Source of the DNA: Actinomycetes bacterium | Lineage (GTDB): Bacteria; Actinomycetota; Acidimicrobiia; Acidimicrobiales; Bog-793 | Reading direction: 5' to 3' | NCBI GenBank assembly: GCA_021803215.1 | Contig: JAJZLV010000102.1 | Coordinates: forward strand, 1-46,824 | DNA length: 46,824 nt | Shown here: piece by piece, positions 35,454 through 44,815 of the stretch | Layout: every line of letters starts with the position of its first letter | How positions within the stretch are numbered: position 1 is the stretch's first letter | Made by a program: the position numbers and the translations under genes | Notes under the pieces: generated by a model | What the model was told of the DNA's origin: nothing | The model's database searches: none | Seen by the model: the letters and a program-made list of their open reading frames with translations, nothing else

Positions 35454-35685
35454 CCCCGGCCCCCGCCCGGCGACCACCAGCGGTCGCTCCTCGTGAATCG
35501 CGTGAGCCGAGGGATGGAGCCTCGGCGGCTCGGGCGCCGGGCCACCTGCGGCCTTTTCCTCCGAGAGCTCGGGCCGGACGGACCTTCTCCACCCGGTGCT
35601 GGCTGCCAGCTCCGGCGCGCCGAGTGGCAGCGATCCCCGGCGGTCCATCGGCTCGTGGGCCCGGGTCGTGGCGGTCGGGGAGGCC

Positions 35686-36180
35686 TCAGCCGTAGTAGCC
35701 GGAGTGGACGTACAGGCAGGGAACGCCCTCGTCCTCGAACATCTGCAGGTTGACGGGATCGTCCTCGAGCGCCAAACGGAGCTCGAAGCCATAGCTCCGC
35801 AGCGCCTTCACCTCCTTGCGCTTGAAGTCGACCGCCTTCAGATAGTCGCCGCCCGAGCGCATCACGAGCAGGTCGTGGCGAAGCTCGAAGCGCTCGAGCC
35901 ACTCCCGGGTCGTCTCTTTTATGGAGGCAGGCCGGGCTGTCAGCAGCACCACCTGGAGCGAGCGATCGAGGAGCTCGAGCAGGCGGGCCACCTCCGGGAT
36001 GAGCGGGTCGCCCCCGGCCGCCTCGAAGAAGGCGTCCCAGTCCCTTCGCAAGCCCGCCAGGTGGTGCTGGCGGCCCGAGGCGTCGGAGAGCACCCCGTCG
36101 AGGTCGAAGACGACGGCCGGGCCGGGCGCGACCGGCCCGGCCGGCCAGTGCCAGTGGAGGGGTGAGCCGGTCGGGCTCAC
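35686..36180 (-). CDS. HAD-superfamily phosphatase (polynucleotide 3'-phosphatase-like motif)
   Basis: VVFDLDGVLSDASGRQHHLAG (motif I DLDGV), VVLLTARPASIKETTREWLERF (motif II), ALEDDPVNLQMFEDEGV (motif III). Confidence 0.82.
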   Translation of the reverse strand: MSPTGSPLHWHWPAGPVAPGPAVVFDLDGVLSDASGRQHHLAGLRRDWDAFFEAAGGDPLIPEVARLLELLDRSLQVVLLTARPASIKETTREWLERFELRHDLLVMRSGGDYLKAVDFKRKEVKALRSYGFELRLALEDDPVNLQMFEDEGVPCLYVHSGYYG

Positions 36181-36785
36181 CCCTCACCCGGCTGGAAGGC
36201 CGACCGTCTGCGCAGCTCTCCTACGACGCCCGGGCCCGCCAGGGTCGTCGTGTCGCCGAGGTCTCGACCCTCGGCGACGTCGCGAAGCAGGCGGCCCGCT
36301 CTCTTGCCCGAGCGGGTCTTCGGGAGGTCTTCTGTGAAGATGGCCGTCTCCGGCCGGGTGATCGGGCCGATGCGGGCGGCCCCGTGCTCGCGCCGCGCCT
36401 CGCCGTGGGCGGCGTCGGCCGCCACGCCCGAGCTCACCGTGAGGTAGGCGACGACCGCCTGGCCGCTCGGGGCGTCCTTGGCACCGTCGCCGGCGGAGCA
36501 GCGAGCGGGAAAGCGGCTCCAGTAGCTCTCCTGGCAGCGCTCGGGGTCGCGGTAGCTCCCCCGCGCCATGGCGGGCCAGGGGCGGGTCACGGTGAGCCGG
36601 CCGCCACCCCGTCCGACCGGCCTTTCGGCGTCGTCCGCCGCCTCGGCTTCGATCCCGGGCAGCGGGAAGGTGGCAGAGCCGGGCTCGAGGGTGACGAGGG
36701 CCCCGCCCTTTATGCGTCCATCGGGGGGAGATCTCCTCTCTTCGGCGAAGAAGTCCGCGATCGCCGCCCTCTCGTCACCAGACAT
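36177..36785 (-). pseudogene. Acetyl-CoA synthetase remnant, N-terminally truncated and internally deleted
   Basis: Retains EPGSATFPLPGIEAE, RPWPAMARGSYRDPERCQESYWSRFP, AGDGAK, GQAVVAYLTV, FTEDLPKTRSGKRAGRLLRDVAEGRDLGDTTTL in order. It lacks the ~400-residue adenylation N-terminus and the segment normally between GDGA and GQA. Confidence 0.8.
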
Positions 36786-36826
36786 GTGGTCATGGTAACG
36801 AGGTCGCCTGGCAGACTTGTGATCCG

Positions 36827-39817
36827 ATGCCAGCGGTGAGGACGGCCTGTGACGAGGCGACGGTGGCCCTGCCGATCGGCGGGAGAGCGCTCGTCGTGAG
36901 CGACCTGTTCCTGCAAGGCGTCGAGACCCCCGCCTCGAAGAACGCCGTGGCTGCCCTCGTGGCGGCCCTCTCGGCCGTGCCGGCCGACGGCGTGCTCGTC
37001 GTGGCCGGGAACGCCTTCGACCTGCTCGGGGAGAAGCCCGAGCCGTCCGGCGTGGCCGCCGCCCTGGCTGCCCACCCGAGCCTGGCGGCGGCCCTCTCCT
37101 CTTTCACCTCCGAGCCCGGACTTTGCCGCCGGGTGATCTTCCTTCCCGGCCTGAGGGACAGGGCCATCTATCACGACGCCGACGAGGCGGCCTGCCTAGG
37201 TCCTCTCGGAGCCGAGGTGGCGCTGGCGGCCGAGATCACCGTCGAGACCGGCGCCGGACCCCGGCCGGTGCGCGTCGAACCGGGGTGGCGGTACGACTCA
37301 CGCTCGGCCTTCGCCAAACCAGAGGACCCCCACGACACGCCGCTCGCCGAGCACATGCTGACCGAGATCTTCCCGCTCGTCGAGCCGGCCCGGCGGGGCT
37401 GGCTGGCGGGCATCGAGCGGCTGCAGGACCCGGCCGGCCTCCCCCGCTTCATCGCCTCTCGGATCTTCTACCGCATGACGAGCCGCTGGGCCTGGCTGGC
37501 CTTGCTGCCCCTGGCGGCCATAGTCCTGGGACACCTGCCCGGCTTCTGGCTCTACGGCGCGCCGAGCAGGCTCCGGGGCCTCAGCCACCTTTTCATCGAC
37601 ATCGTGGTCACCTTCCTCCTCGAGCTGACAGTCGTGGCCGGGCTGCTCGCCTACGCCAGCCGCTGGCTCTGGCGAGGGGCCGGTCGGGCCCTCCTCGGAC
37701 AGTCGGCCGCGCGGGCGAACGACGCCGCCAGGGAGGCGGCTCGCAGCTACGTGGCCGGCGGCGGGGCCGGCTTCGTGACCGGCCACAGCCTGCAGGCGGA
37801 GATCGGCGACGTCGGCGGAGGCTTCTTCGCCAACACGGGCGCCTCCTCGGAGGTCGTCGAGGAGCGGCCCGGCCTCGTCGGCCTCCCGCCCGTCTTCGCC
37901 CCGAGCACGCAGGTGTCGATGGTGACTGTCGAGGGCGGAGCCGACCTGCACGCCCGGCTCACCCTCTCGAGCGACCCGAGCCCGGCGGCCACCCGCCTCG
38001 AGCGCCTGGCGACGGGACCCCGTCGGAGCCGGCTCGCTCCGAGGGTCGTCGGCTCCTACCCGGGCCAGAGCTGGCCGCCGGTGGCCGACCTGTCCCGCCA
38101 GCGCCGGCTCATCCGGCGGCTCGTCGCCGCCCTCGTCGGGCTCATCGGGATCTTCGACGTGGTCTCAGCCCTCGTGCCCCCCCAGGTGCGGGGGCGCCTC
38201 CACCCCTATCTCGGCTACGTGCCCCTCGGGGTGAGCGCCGCCGCCGGCACGCTCGTCGCCCTCGCCGGCGTGATGCTCGTCCTGCTCGCCCGGGGGCTTC
38301 GCAAGGGACAGCGCCTCGCCTGGACGATCGCCCTCGTGACGATCGGGTTCACGGCCGTGCTCCACATCGTCCGCGACGGCCAGATCCTCTCGAGCCTCGC
38401 CTCGCTCGTGGTGATGGCGGCTCTCTGGTGGGCACGGGACTCCTTCAAGGCCCGCTACGAGCCCACGGCGGTGCGCACCGCCCTGTTGACCCTTCTCGCC
38501 GGGGCCGTCGCCGTCCCTCTCGTGGCGACGGTCGGGCTCGAGATCGCCGTCCGGGTCGACCGCGACCACAACCCCCATCCCCTTCCCCTCCCGACCGCCT
38601 TCCTGGCGGCCCTCGAGCGCCTGGTCGGCATCGACACCGTCGCCCTGCCACACAAGGTGGCGGTCTTCCTCAACCCGGCCGAGCTGGCCGTCACGATCGC
38701 TCTCGTGGTGATCGCCCTCGTGATCGGCTTTCGCCCGGTGGCCGCCCGGCGCCTGGCGGCCAGGAGCACGAGCGAGGCGGCCCCGGCCGAGCGGGCCCGC
38801 GAGATCGTCGCCCGGCGGGGGGCCGGCACGCTCGACTACTTCGCCTTGAGGAGCGACAAGCAGTACTTCTTCGACCGGGACGGGCTCGTCGCCTATGCCG
38901 TCCGCAACGGCATCGCCCTCGTCTCTCCCGACCCGATCTGCCCGCCCGAGGAGAGGAGCTCGCTCTGGACCGCCTTCAGGTCGTTCGCCGACTCCCAGGG
39001 TTGGGCCGTGGCCGTCCTCGGGGCCGGCGAGGAGTGGCTCGCGGTCTACCAGGCGACCGGGATGCGGGAGCTCTACATAGGAGACGAGGCAGTCGTCGAC
39101 GTGGCCGCCCTGGACCTCTCGGGCGGCCAGAAGAAGGGCCTCCGCCAGGCCGTGAACCGGATCGCCCGCTACGGCTACACGATCTCGTTCCACGACCCGG
39201 CCGAGGTCGAGCCCGAGCTGGCGGAGGAGCTGGCCGCTCTGATGCGAAAGAGCCGCCGGGGCGGCGTCGAACGGGGCTTTTCCATGACGCTCGGGCGCAT
39301 CTTCGACCCGGCCGACAAGGGGCTCCTCCTGGCGGTCGCCCACGCGCCGGGAGACAAGGGGCCGGTCGCCTTCTGCCAGTTCGTCCCGGCGCCCGGGGTC
39401 GGCGGCTACTCGCTCGACCTCATGCGTCGCGACCCGGACGACCACCCGAACGGCCTCTCGGACTTCGTGCTGGTGAAGACCATGGAGCACCTGGCCGATG
39501 AGGGCTACCAGGGACTCGGGCTCAACTTCGCCATGATGCGGGCGGTCATGGCGGGCGAGGCAGGCGACGGAATCGCCACCCGCCTGGAGCGCTTCGTGCT
39601 GAAAAGGATCTCCGACTCGATGCAGATCGAGTCCCTCTGGCGCTTCAATGCCAAGTTCGATCCCCGCTGGCTGCCCCGCTTCGTCGTCTGGGACTCGGCC
39701 GAGCAGTCGCTGGCGGCCGCCCTCGCCATAGCCCGGGCCGAGAGCATCTGGGAGCTGCCCGTCATCGGGCGCTTCCTCGTCCCGGCCGAGCCCGAGCCGC
39801 CTGTGCGCCAGGCCTGA
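36827..39817 (+). CDS. Fusion: degenerate metallophosphoesterase (LpxH-like) plus polytopic membrane region plus MprF/LysX-like DUF2156 phosphatidylglycerol lysyltransferase domain
   Basis: N-term VVSDLFLQG/VVAGNAFDLLG/FLPGLRDRAI; TM segments; C-term DYFALRSDKQYFFDRDGLVAYAVRNGIALVSPDPICP...GLSDFVLVKTMEHLADEGYQGLGLNFAMM (DUF2156). Confidence 0.82.
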   Translation: MPAVRTACDEATVALPIGGRALVVSDLFLQGVETPASKNAVAALVAALSAVPADGVLVVAGNAFDLLGEKPEPSGVAAALAAHPSLAAALSSFTSEPGLCRRVIFLPGLRDRAIYHDADEAACLGPLGAEVALAAEITVETGAGPRPVRVEPGWRYDSRSAFAKPEDPHDTPLAEHMLTEIFPLVEPARRGWLAGIERLQDPAGLPRFIASRIFYRMTSRWAWLALLPLAAIVLGHLPGFWLYGAPSRLRGLSHLFIDIVVTFLLELTVVAGLLAYASRWLWRGAGRALLGQSAARANDAAREAARSYVAGGGAGFVTGHSLQAEIGDVGGGFFANTGASSEVVEERPGLVGLPPVFAPSTQVSMVTVEGGADLHARLTLSSDPSPAATRLERLATGPRRSRLAPRVVGSYPGQSWPPVADLSRQRRLIRRLVAALVGLIGIFDVVSALVPPQVRGRLHPYLGYVPLGVSAAAGTLVALAGVMLVLLARGLRKGQRLAWTIALVTIGFTAVLHIVRDGQILSSLASLVVMAALWWARDSFKARYEPTAVRTALLTLLAGAVAVPLVATVGLEIAVRVDRDHNPHPLPLPTAFLAALERLVGIDTVALPHKVAVFLNPAELAVTIALVVIALVIGFRPVAARRLAARSTSEAAPAERAREIVARRGAGTLDYFALRSDKQYFFDRDGLVAYAVRNGIALVSPDPICPPEERSSLWTAFRSFADSQGWAVAVLGAGEEWLAVYQATGMRELYIGDEAVVDVAALDLSGGQKKGLRQAVNRIARYGYTISFHDPAEVEPELAEELAALMRKSRRGGVERGFSMTLGRIFDPADKGLLLAVAHAPGDKGPVAFCQFVPAPGVGGYSLDLMRRDPDDHPNGLSDFVLVKTMEHLADEGYQGLGLNFAMMRAVMAGEAGDGIATRLERFVLKRISDSMQIESLWRFNAKFDPRWLPRFVVWDSAEQSLAAALAIARAESIWELPVIGRFLVPAEPEPPVRQA

Positions 39818-39922
39818 GCCGCTTTTCGGCCTCGCAGCTCGCCTCGGGCCGGGGCCGCCACAAGAGCCGGCCGGGTCGCTGGCCTACGATGGGCCGCCGC
39901 CCGCCGACGACCCGGAGAGCTC

Positions 39923-40516
39923 ATGTTCCACGCCATCGCACCGGAGATCCTCGAGCGAATGCACGAGCTCGAACGCCGCGACGAGGCCGACCGCACCGAC
40001 GGCACCCCGCGCCTCGAACGGCTCCGCCAGATCCCCGAGGAGACCGGGCGCTTCATCGCACTCTGGGCAGCCTCGGCCCCCGAGGGCGCCGTGATCGAGA
40101 TAGGGACCAGTGCGGGCTACTCGGCTCTCTGGCTCTCGCTCGCCTGCCGGGCCACGGGCCGCAGGCTCACGACCTTCGAGCTCCTGGCGAACAAGGCGGC
40201 CATGGCGCGTCAGACCTTCTCACGAGCGGGCGTCGACGACCTGGTGACGCTCGTCGAAGGCGACTTCCTCGATCATGCAGAGAGGATCGGCCCGGTCGGC
40301 TTCTGCTTCCTCGACGCCGAGAAGGAGGCATACGCCGCCTGTTACGACGCCGTCGTGCCACTCCTCGTCCCGGGCGGTCTTCTGGTGGCGGACAACGCCA
40401 TCAACCACCGCGAGACCCTCCAGGAGATGATCGACGCCGCCCTCGGCGACGAGCGGGTCGACGCCCTCGTGGTCCCCATCGGCAAGGGAGAGCTCGTTTG
40501 CCGCCGGAGGTCTTGA
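39923..40516 (+). CDS. O-methyltransferase family 3 (SAM-dependent)
   Basis: [20 protein letters not shown]...[50 protein letters not shown]. Confidence 0.88.
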   Translation: MFHAIAPEILERMHELERRDEADRTDGTPRLERLRQIPEETGRFIALWAASAPEGAVIEIGTSAGYSALWLSLACRATGRRLTTFELLANKAAMARQTFSRAGVDDLVTLVEGDFLDHAERIGPVGFCFLDAEKEAYAACYDAVVPLLVPGGLLVADNAINHRETLQEMIDAALGDERVDALVVPIGKGELVCRRRS

Positions 40517-40625
40517 AGGAGCCTCGCGGTCGACCAGAAGGAGGCGGGCGCCCCCTAGCCCATTTCGGTAGGCCCTGGCCGGGCGGCCCGGCGCGGGCTC
40601 GGTCTCAGCCGGCTGCTGGGCTCTC

Positions 40626-43600
40626 TCATCGGCGCCTTTGCCTGACGAGGCGACGGGCCCTTGCGACCACGAGCACGACCTTGAGCGAGACCGAGCCGGC
40701 GACAGAGCGGTTTCCCTCGTAGAGCGCCTTCAGGGTGTAACGGCCCGGCTTGAGCTCTCGCCTCCCGAGCCGGCAGCTGGCCCTTCCTCTCGAGAGGGTG
40801 CGCAGGCAGAGCCGCCGCCCGGAGAAGAACTTCACGACCACCCTGCCGGTGGCGCCGGGCGGCGTGACGGCGACGTAGAAGTGCTCGGCCCCCTCCTGGC
40901 CGAAGATCACCCGCGGCCTCGAGCGCGAGAGCTTTGCGTGAGAGAGCGCCCGCGGCGTGACGGCATTCGAGCGAGCCGAGGTGGCCCCGGTGCCGGCCGC
41001 TGAGATTGCGGCCACCGTGAAGCTGTAGCTCGTCCCGTTCGTGAGGCCGGTGAACGTCTCGGCGGTGGCCGGGGTCTTGTAGGTCCTCACGATCGGGTTG
41101 CCGGCAGCCGGCTCGGCGGTCACCTGGTAGCCGGTTATGGCCGACCCGCCGGTGTTGCTCGGAGCCGTCCAGCTCACCCTCGCCGAGCGGTGACCGGCCT
41201 TGGCCGACACATGGGTCGGGGCGGCGGCCGGTGCTATCTCGTCGTAGCTGTAGGGGAAGGCCTGCAGCGTGTCGCCGGTGAGCCCGAACTCCGCCTGCGA
41301 CTGGTCGTCGAGGTAGAGGGTGCCCGAATGGACCCCGGGCGGCCCCTGCGGGGTGATCGCGACGGTGATCGTCCCGCTCTGGCCCGGGTTGAGGGTCAGC
41401 CCGCCCGAGAAGCTGCTCGTGAGGCCCACCAGGTCGGACCAGAGGTTGCCGGTGCTCGAGCTGACGCTCGGGTCGAAGGCGTTGGTCGTGACCTCGAAGC
41501 TGGCCGTCACGTTGGTGCTGCCGGCCGGGGCCGAGAAGGGGCCGCACTCGGCCGGCTGCAGGAACCAGAGCCCGTAGGCCGCTCCCGAGCCGGTCGGCTG
41601 GCTGATGTCGAGCGATGCGGTGTCGCTGCTGGCGCAGTTGCTGGTCGCCTCGTAGTCCGGGTCCCCGAGGTAAAGACCGGTGTCGAAGGTGACCGGCAGA
41701 GCCGCGCTGGCGCCGCTCGCCGGCGTGGAGACGAGCCCGGCGCTTATGTTGCTCGTGAAGGGCGGCACCGCGTAGATAAAGCCGTTGTCCTTCGGCAGGG
41801 TCGCCCGGTCGTTGCTGCCGGACAGGTCGGTCACGGCATAGGTCGCCTTCGTCGTGAGCCGCGGGTCGACGAAGTAGGACTCGGGCGAGGTGCCGTTGTT
41901 GGTCACCCTCACCGGGTAGCTCGTCGTCCTCCCCTCGACGAGCGTCGTCGCCGAGCTGGTGGGCAGGCTGGCGCTGTCGTTCACCTGGTTGTAGGTGACC
42001 ACGCCGTCGAAGCGCTGGCTGAGCTCGTCCCCACTGACAGGGTTCTGCCAGAAGAGGCTGAGCGTCCACAGTCCGGCCTGCGGATCGAGGTGGTAGGCGT
42101 TTATCACCGAGTAGCCCGCCCGGTTGACGTCGGTCGACACCACCTGGCCGCTCGGGTTCGTGAGGGTGGCCACCAGCGCGTCCTTCGGGTCGTTGAAGTG
42201 CAGGTAGACGTCGAGGTTCGACTCGCCCGCCGGCACCTCGAACTGGTAGGTGTTCGTCTGGGCCGGGCTGCCGGCCCGCCCGTTCCCGCCTGTGAGCAGG
42301 CCCGAGAAGACGCCGTCGGCCGGCACGAGGGTGCGCACCGTGACCGGGATGTTCGGGCTGTTGGCGCTCGGGCTGCTCGCGTCGACCGCCTGCACGAGCT
42401 GGTTCGTGTCGCCGGCGTACTGCGAGCTCGTGACGCTCATGGTGAAGGTGCCCGAGGAGCCGGCCGGGATCGTGAGCGCCTGGGGCGAGAAGCTCGTCGA
42501 GCTCGGCGTCGTGTACCCGTAGGAGTCAGCCTGCCACTGGACGTTGCCGCTCGTGCCGGTCTGTCCGGGCGTGGTGTCCTGGTCGATGGTGAAAAAGACC
42601 GCCGTCCAGGGGCCCGGAGCCGGGTTGTTCACCTCCACCTGGGCGTAGTCGCCCACCCCCTGCGGGAGGCTGTAGCCGGCCAGGTTGCCGCTCGGGTCGA
42701 ACAGCGAGACGTGCAAAGGAGAGCTCTGGCCCGTGTTCTGGTAGTCGGCCCGGAACACGAGCTGGTTGGCGCCGCTCGAGGGGACCGTGAAGGTCTCGTT
42801 CTGGTAGACCTCCGTCACCCCGCTCCAGATCGTCATCGTCCCGGTGTTGGCCGGGCAGCCGCTCGTGGCGCTCGAGGGCGAGGGCTGCATGCAAAAGCTC
42901 CCGCTCTGGCTGAGAAGCGGCGTCTCGGAGCGGGTGGTCGCCTGCAGCTTGACGCTTTGGCTGGAGCCGCTCGTGTTCTCGATCGTGATCGGGACGGTGC
43001 TGGTGGCTCCGGCCGCCTGGGTGATGTTCACCTGGGGCGCCGAGGTCACCACGAGGCCGGCGCTCGCGCCGGTGGTGCTACCGGGCATCGCCTCGGCCGC
43101 GGACACGGCGGCGCTCACGTCGAGCAGACCGGCACCCTGCTCGACGGCGGTCGCGCCGATGTTCCGGGCCGTGGACATGAGGATCTCCTTCACCATGGCC
43201 GGGCTCGGGTCGGTGCCGCCGTGAGTGGCCGCGTAGGCCTGAATGACGTCGGCGGCCGCTGCCGCGGTGAGGGGAGCCGCCTCGCTCGTCCCCCCGGTGA
43301 GCTGGATCGGCTTGCCGCCGCAGTCGGCGAAGCTCGACGAGGTGCTGCACACGGCCCAGTTCAGGTCGCCCGGGGCGACGAGGTCGACGGTGCGGGCGTT
43401 CAGCTGCGAGTAGCCGCCCGAGGAGAGCGAGGAGATGTTGTTGTCGCTGTAGCCCCCGCTGGCGCCCGGCCAGCCGGCCCCGCCGAAGTCGTTCTGCTCG
43501 TAAGCCCGGAAGGTGGTGCTGGCGCCGACGTCGATGACGTTCGGGTCGGTGGCCGGCGAGCCCTGGGTGCTGCGAAAGCCGCCGTCGCCGGCGCTCACGA

Positions 43601-44693
43601 CCACGGTGACGCCGGCCGCCACCGCGGCGTTGTCGGCCTGCTTGACGAGGTCGGCCGTCGTCTCGGGCATCTCGGTGGCCCCGAAGGACTCGTCGAGCAC
43701 CTTCACCTTCTGGCTGACGGCGTACTGGATCGCCTGCACGAAGGCCGAGTTGGTGGTGGTGTTCGTCTGGGCGAAGACCTTGAGGCCGAGCACGCTGGCG
43801 CCCGGAGCCGCCCCGACGATCTTGATGTAGCAGTCGGGCGAGCTCGGGACGGTGTTGAACTCCGAGTTGAGGTTGTAGACATTGTTGCCCTGGGCCGCGA
43901 TCGAGCTGGCGTCCAAGAAGGCCTCGCCGCCTCCGGTGGGGGCGCTCGGACCGTCGGAGGAGAAGTCCACCTGCTTGACGACCGGGGCGGAGGCCGGCGA
44001 GGCCGGCGAGGCGTAGGCCGGGTTGCGCAGGAAGTCCAGGCTGGAGGTGTCGATGCCGTCGGCCAGATAGGCGACGGTGACGCCGCTCCCGTCGATGGGG
44101 ACGCCGTTCACCGTGGCCGTGCCGTTCGTCTCAGCCACGGCGTTTATGTTGCTGAGCGCCTGGGGGTCGAGCTCTGGCGCCGAGGGGCTGGTCGACGAGC
44201 AGAACGAGGTGGAGGCGCCGCCGGTGCTCTGCGCCAGGCGGGAGCCGCCCAGGGCGCCCAGGCGGGAGCCGCGCGGGGCGACCGATGCCAGGCTCGGGCC
44301 GGTGATGGTGCCGTTCGGCACCACCGCGGAGACGGCCGGATCGTGGCGAAGGGCCGCCACCTGGTCAGCCGAGAGCGAGGCGGCCACGGCGTTCACGAGA
44401 GCAAGCGAGGTGGCGCCCCGCACGCCGGCCGCCTTCAGCGCCGAGACGACCGGCCGCTGCACCGACCGCTCGGCCCGCGCCCTGGCCGGCAGGCTGTGAA
44501 GCGCCCCGAACTGGTCCTTAAAGATGACGATCATCTTCCTTCTCGCCCCGCGGAGCGCCGGCAGCGCCGCACGAGGCGCCGTTGCTCGGGCCACCGGGGC
44601 CGCCATCGCGCTCGCCCCGGGCAGGGCCAGCGTGAGCGCCGCGCACGAGGCGGCGCCTGCCACGAGCAGACGACGAAGCCTTCGAGAGAACAT
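40626..44693 (-). CDS. Secreted subtilase-like peptidase with I9-like propeptide, FnIII and Ig-like C-terminal domains; active-site residues look sedolisin (S53)-like
   Basis: Signal peptide MFSRRLRRLLVAGAASCAALTLALPGASA; propeptide KMIVIFKDQFG...; GEAFLD, SAGDGG, TGGTSEAAPLTA; FnIII APTHVSAKAGHRSARVSWTAPSNTGGSAITGYQVTAEP. Confidence 0.88.
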   Translation of the reverse strand: MFSRRLRRLLVAGAASCAALTLALPGASAMAAPVARATAPRAALPALRGARRKMIVIFKDQFGALHSLPARARAERSVQRPVVSALKAAGVRGATSLALVNAVAASLSADQVAALRHDPAVSAVVPNGTITGPSLASVAPRGSRLGALGGSRLAQSTGGASTSFCSSTSPSAPELDPQALSNINAVAETNGTATVNGVPIDGSGVTVAYLADGIDTSSLDFLRNPAYASPASPASAPVVKQVDFSSDGPSAPTGGGEAFLDASSIAAQGNNVYNLNSEFNTVPSSPDCYIKIVGAAPGASVLGLKVFAQTNTTTNSAFVQAIQYAVSQKVKVLDESFGATEMPETTADLVKQADNAAVAAGVTVVVSAGDGGFRSTQGSPATDPNVIDVGASTTFRAYEQNDFGGAGWPGASGGYSDNNISSLSSGGYSQLNARTVDLVAPGDLNWAVCSTSSSFADCGGKPIQLTGGTSEAAPLTAAAAADVIQAYAATHGGTDPSPAMVKEILMSTARNIGATAVEQGAGLLDVSAAVSAAEAMPGSTTGASAGLVVTSAPQVNITQAAGATSTVPITIENTSGSSQSVKLQATTRSETPLLSQSGSFCMQPSPSSATSGCPANTGTMTIWSGVTEVYQNETFTVPSSGANQLVFRADYQNTGQSSPLHVSLFDPSGNLAGYSLPQGVGDYAQVEVNNPAPGPWTAVFFTIDQDTTPGQTGTSGNVQWQADSYGYTTPSSTSFSPQALTIPAGSSGTFTMSVTSSQYAGDTNQLVQAVDASSPSANSPNIPVTVRTLVPADGVFSGLLTGGNGRAGSPAQTNTYQFEVPAGESNLDVYLHFNDPKDALVATLTNPSGQVVSTDVNRAGYSVINAYHLDPQAGLWTLSLFWQNPVSGDELSQRFDGVVTYNQVNDSASLPTSSATTLVEGRTTSYPVRVTNNGTSPESYFVDPRLTTKATYAVTDLSGSNDRATLPKDNGFIYAVPPFTSNISAGLVSTPASGASAALPVTFDTGLYLGDPDYEATSNCASSDTASLDISQPTGSGAAYGLWFLQPAECGPFSAPAGSTNVTASFEVTTNAFDPSVSSSTGNLWSDLVGLTSSFSGGLTLNPGQSGTITVAITPQGPPGVHSGTLYLDDQSQAEFGLTGDTLQAFPYSYDEIAPAAAPTHVSAKAGHRSARVSWTAPSNTGGSAITGYQVTAEPAAGNPIVRTYKTPATAETFTGLTNGTSYSFTVAAISAAGTGATSARSNAVTPRALSHAKLSRSRPRVIFGQEGAEHFYVAVTPPGATGRVVVKFFSGRRLCLRTLSRGRASCRLGRRELKPGRYTLKALYEGNRSVAGSVSLKVVLVVARARRLVRQRRR

Positions 44694-44767
44694 GCCCCCA
44701 CCTTTGGACAGCAACTGAGCCACCTGGCCCAGGCTCTGTAACCTACCGGCCACGCCCAGCGTTGTCA

Positions 44768-44815
44768 CAGCCCAGCCTTCTCCCAGCCCAGCCGTGTCCC
44801 AGCCCAGCCTTCTCC
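44768..44815 (+). repeat. Three tandem copies of a 16-bp repeat (CAGCCCAGCCTTCTCC and variants)
   Basis: 44768-44783 and 44800-44815 identical; 44784-44799 differs at 2 positions (GTG for TTC). Confidence 0.95.

Noticed and set aside
41190-44741. 1183-aa plus-strand ORF opposite the peptidase
   Set aside because: Arg/Gly/Val/Ala-rich antisense frame; the minus-strand ORF has signal peptide and domain motifs.
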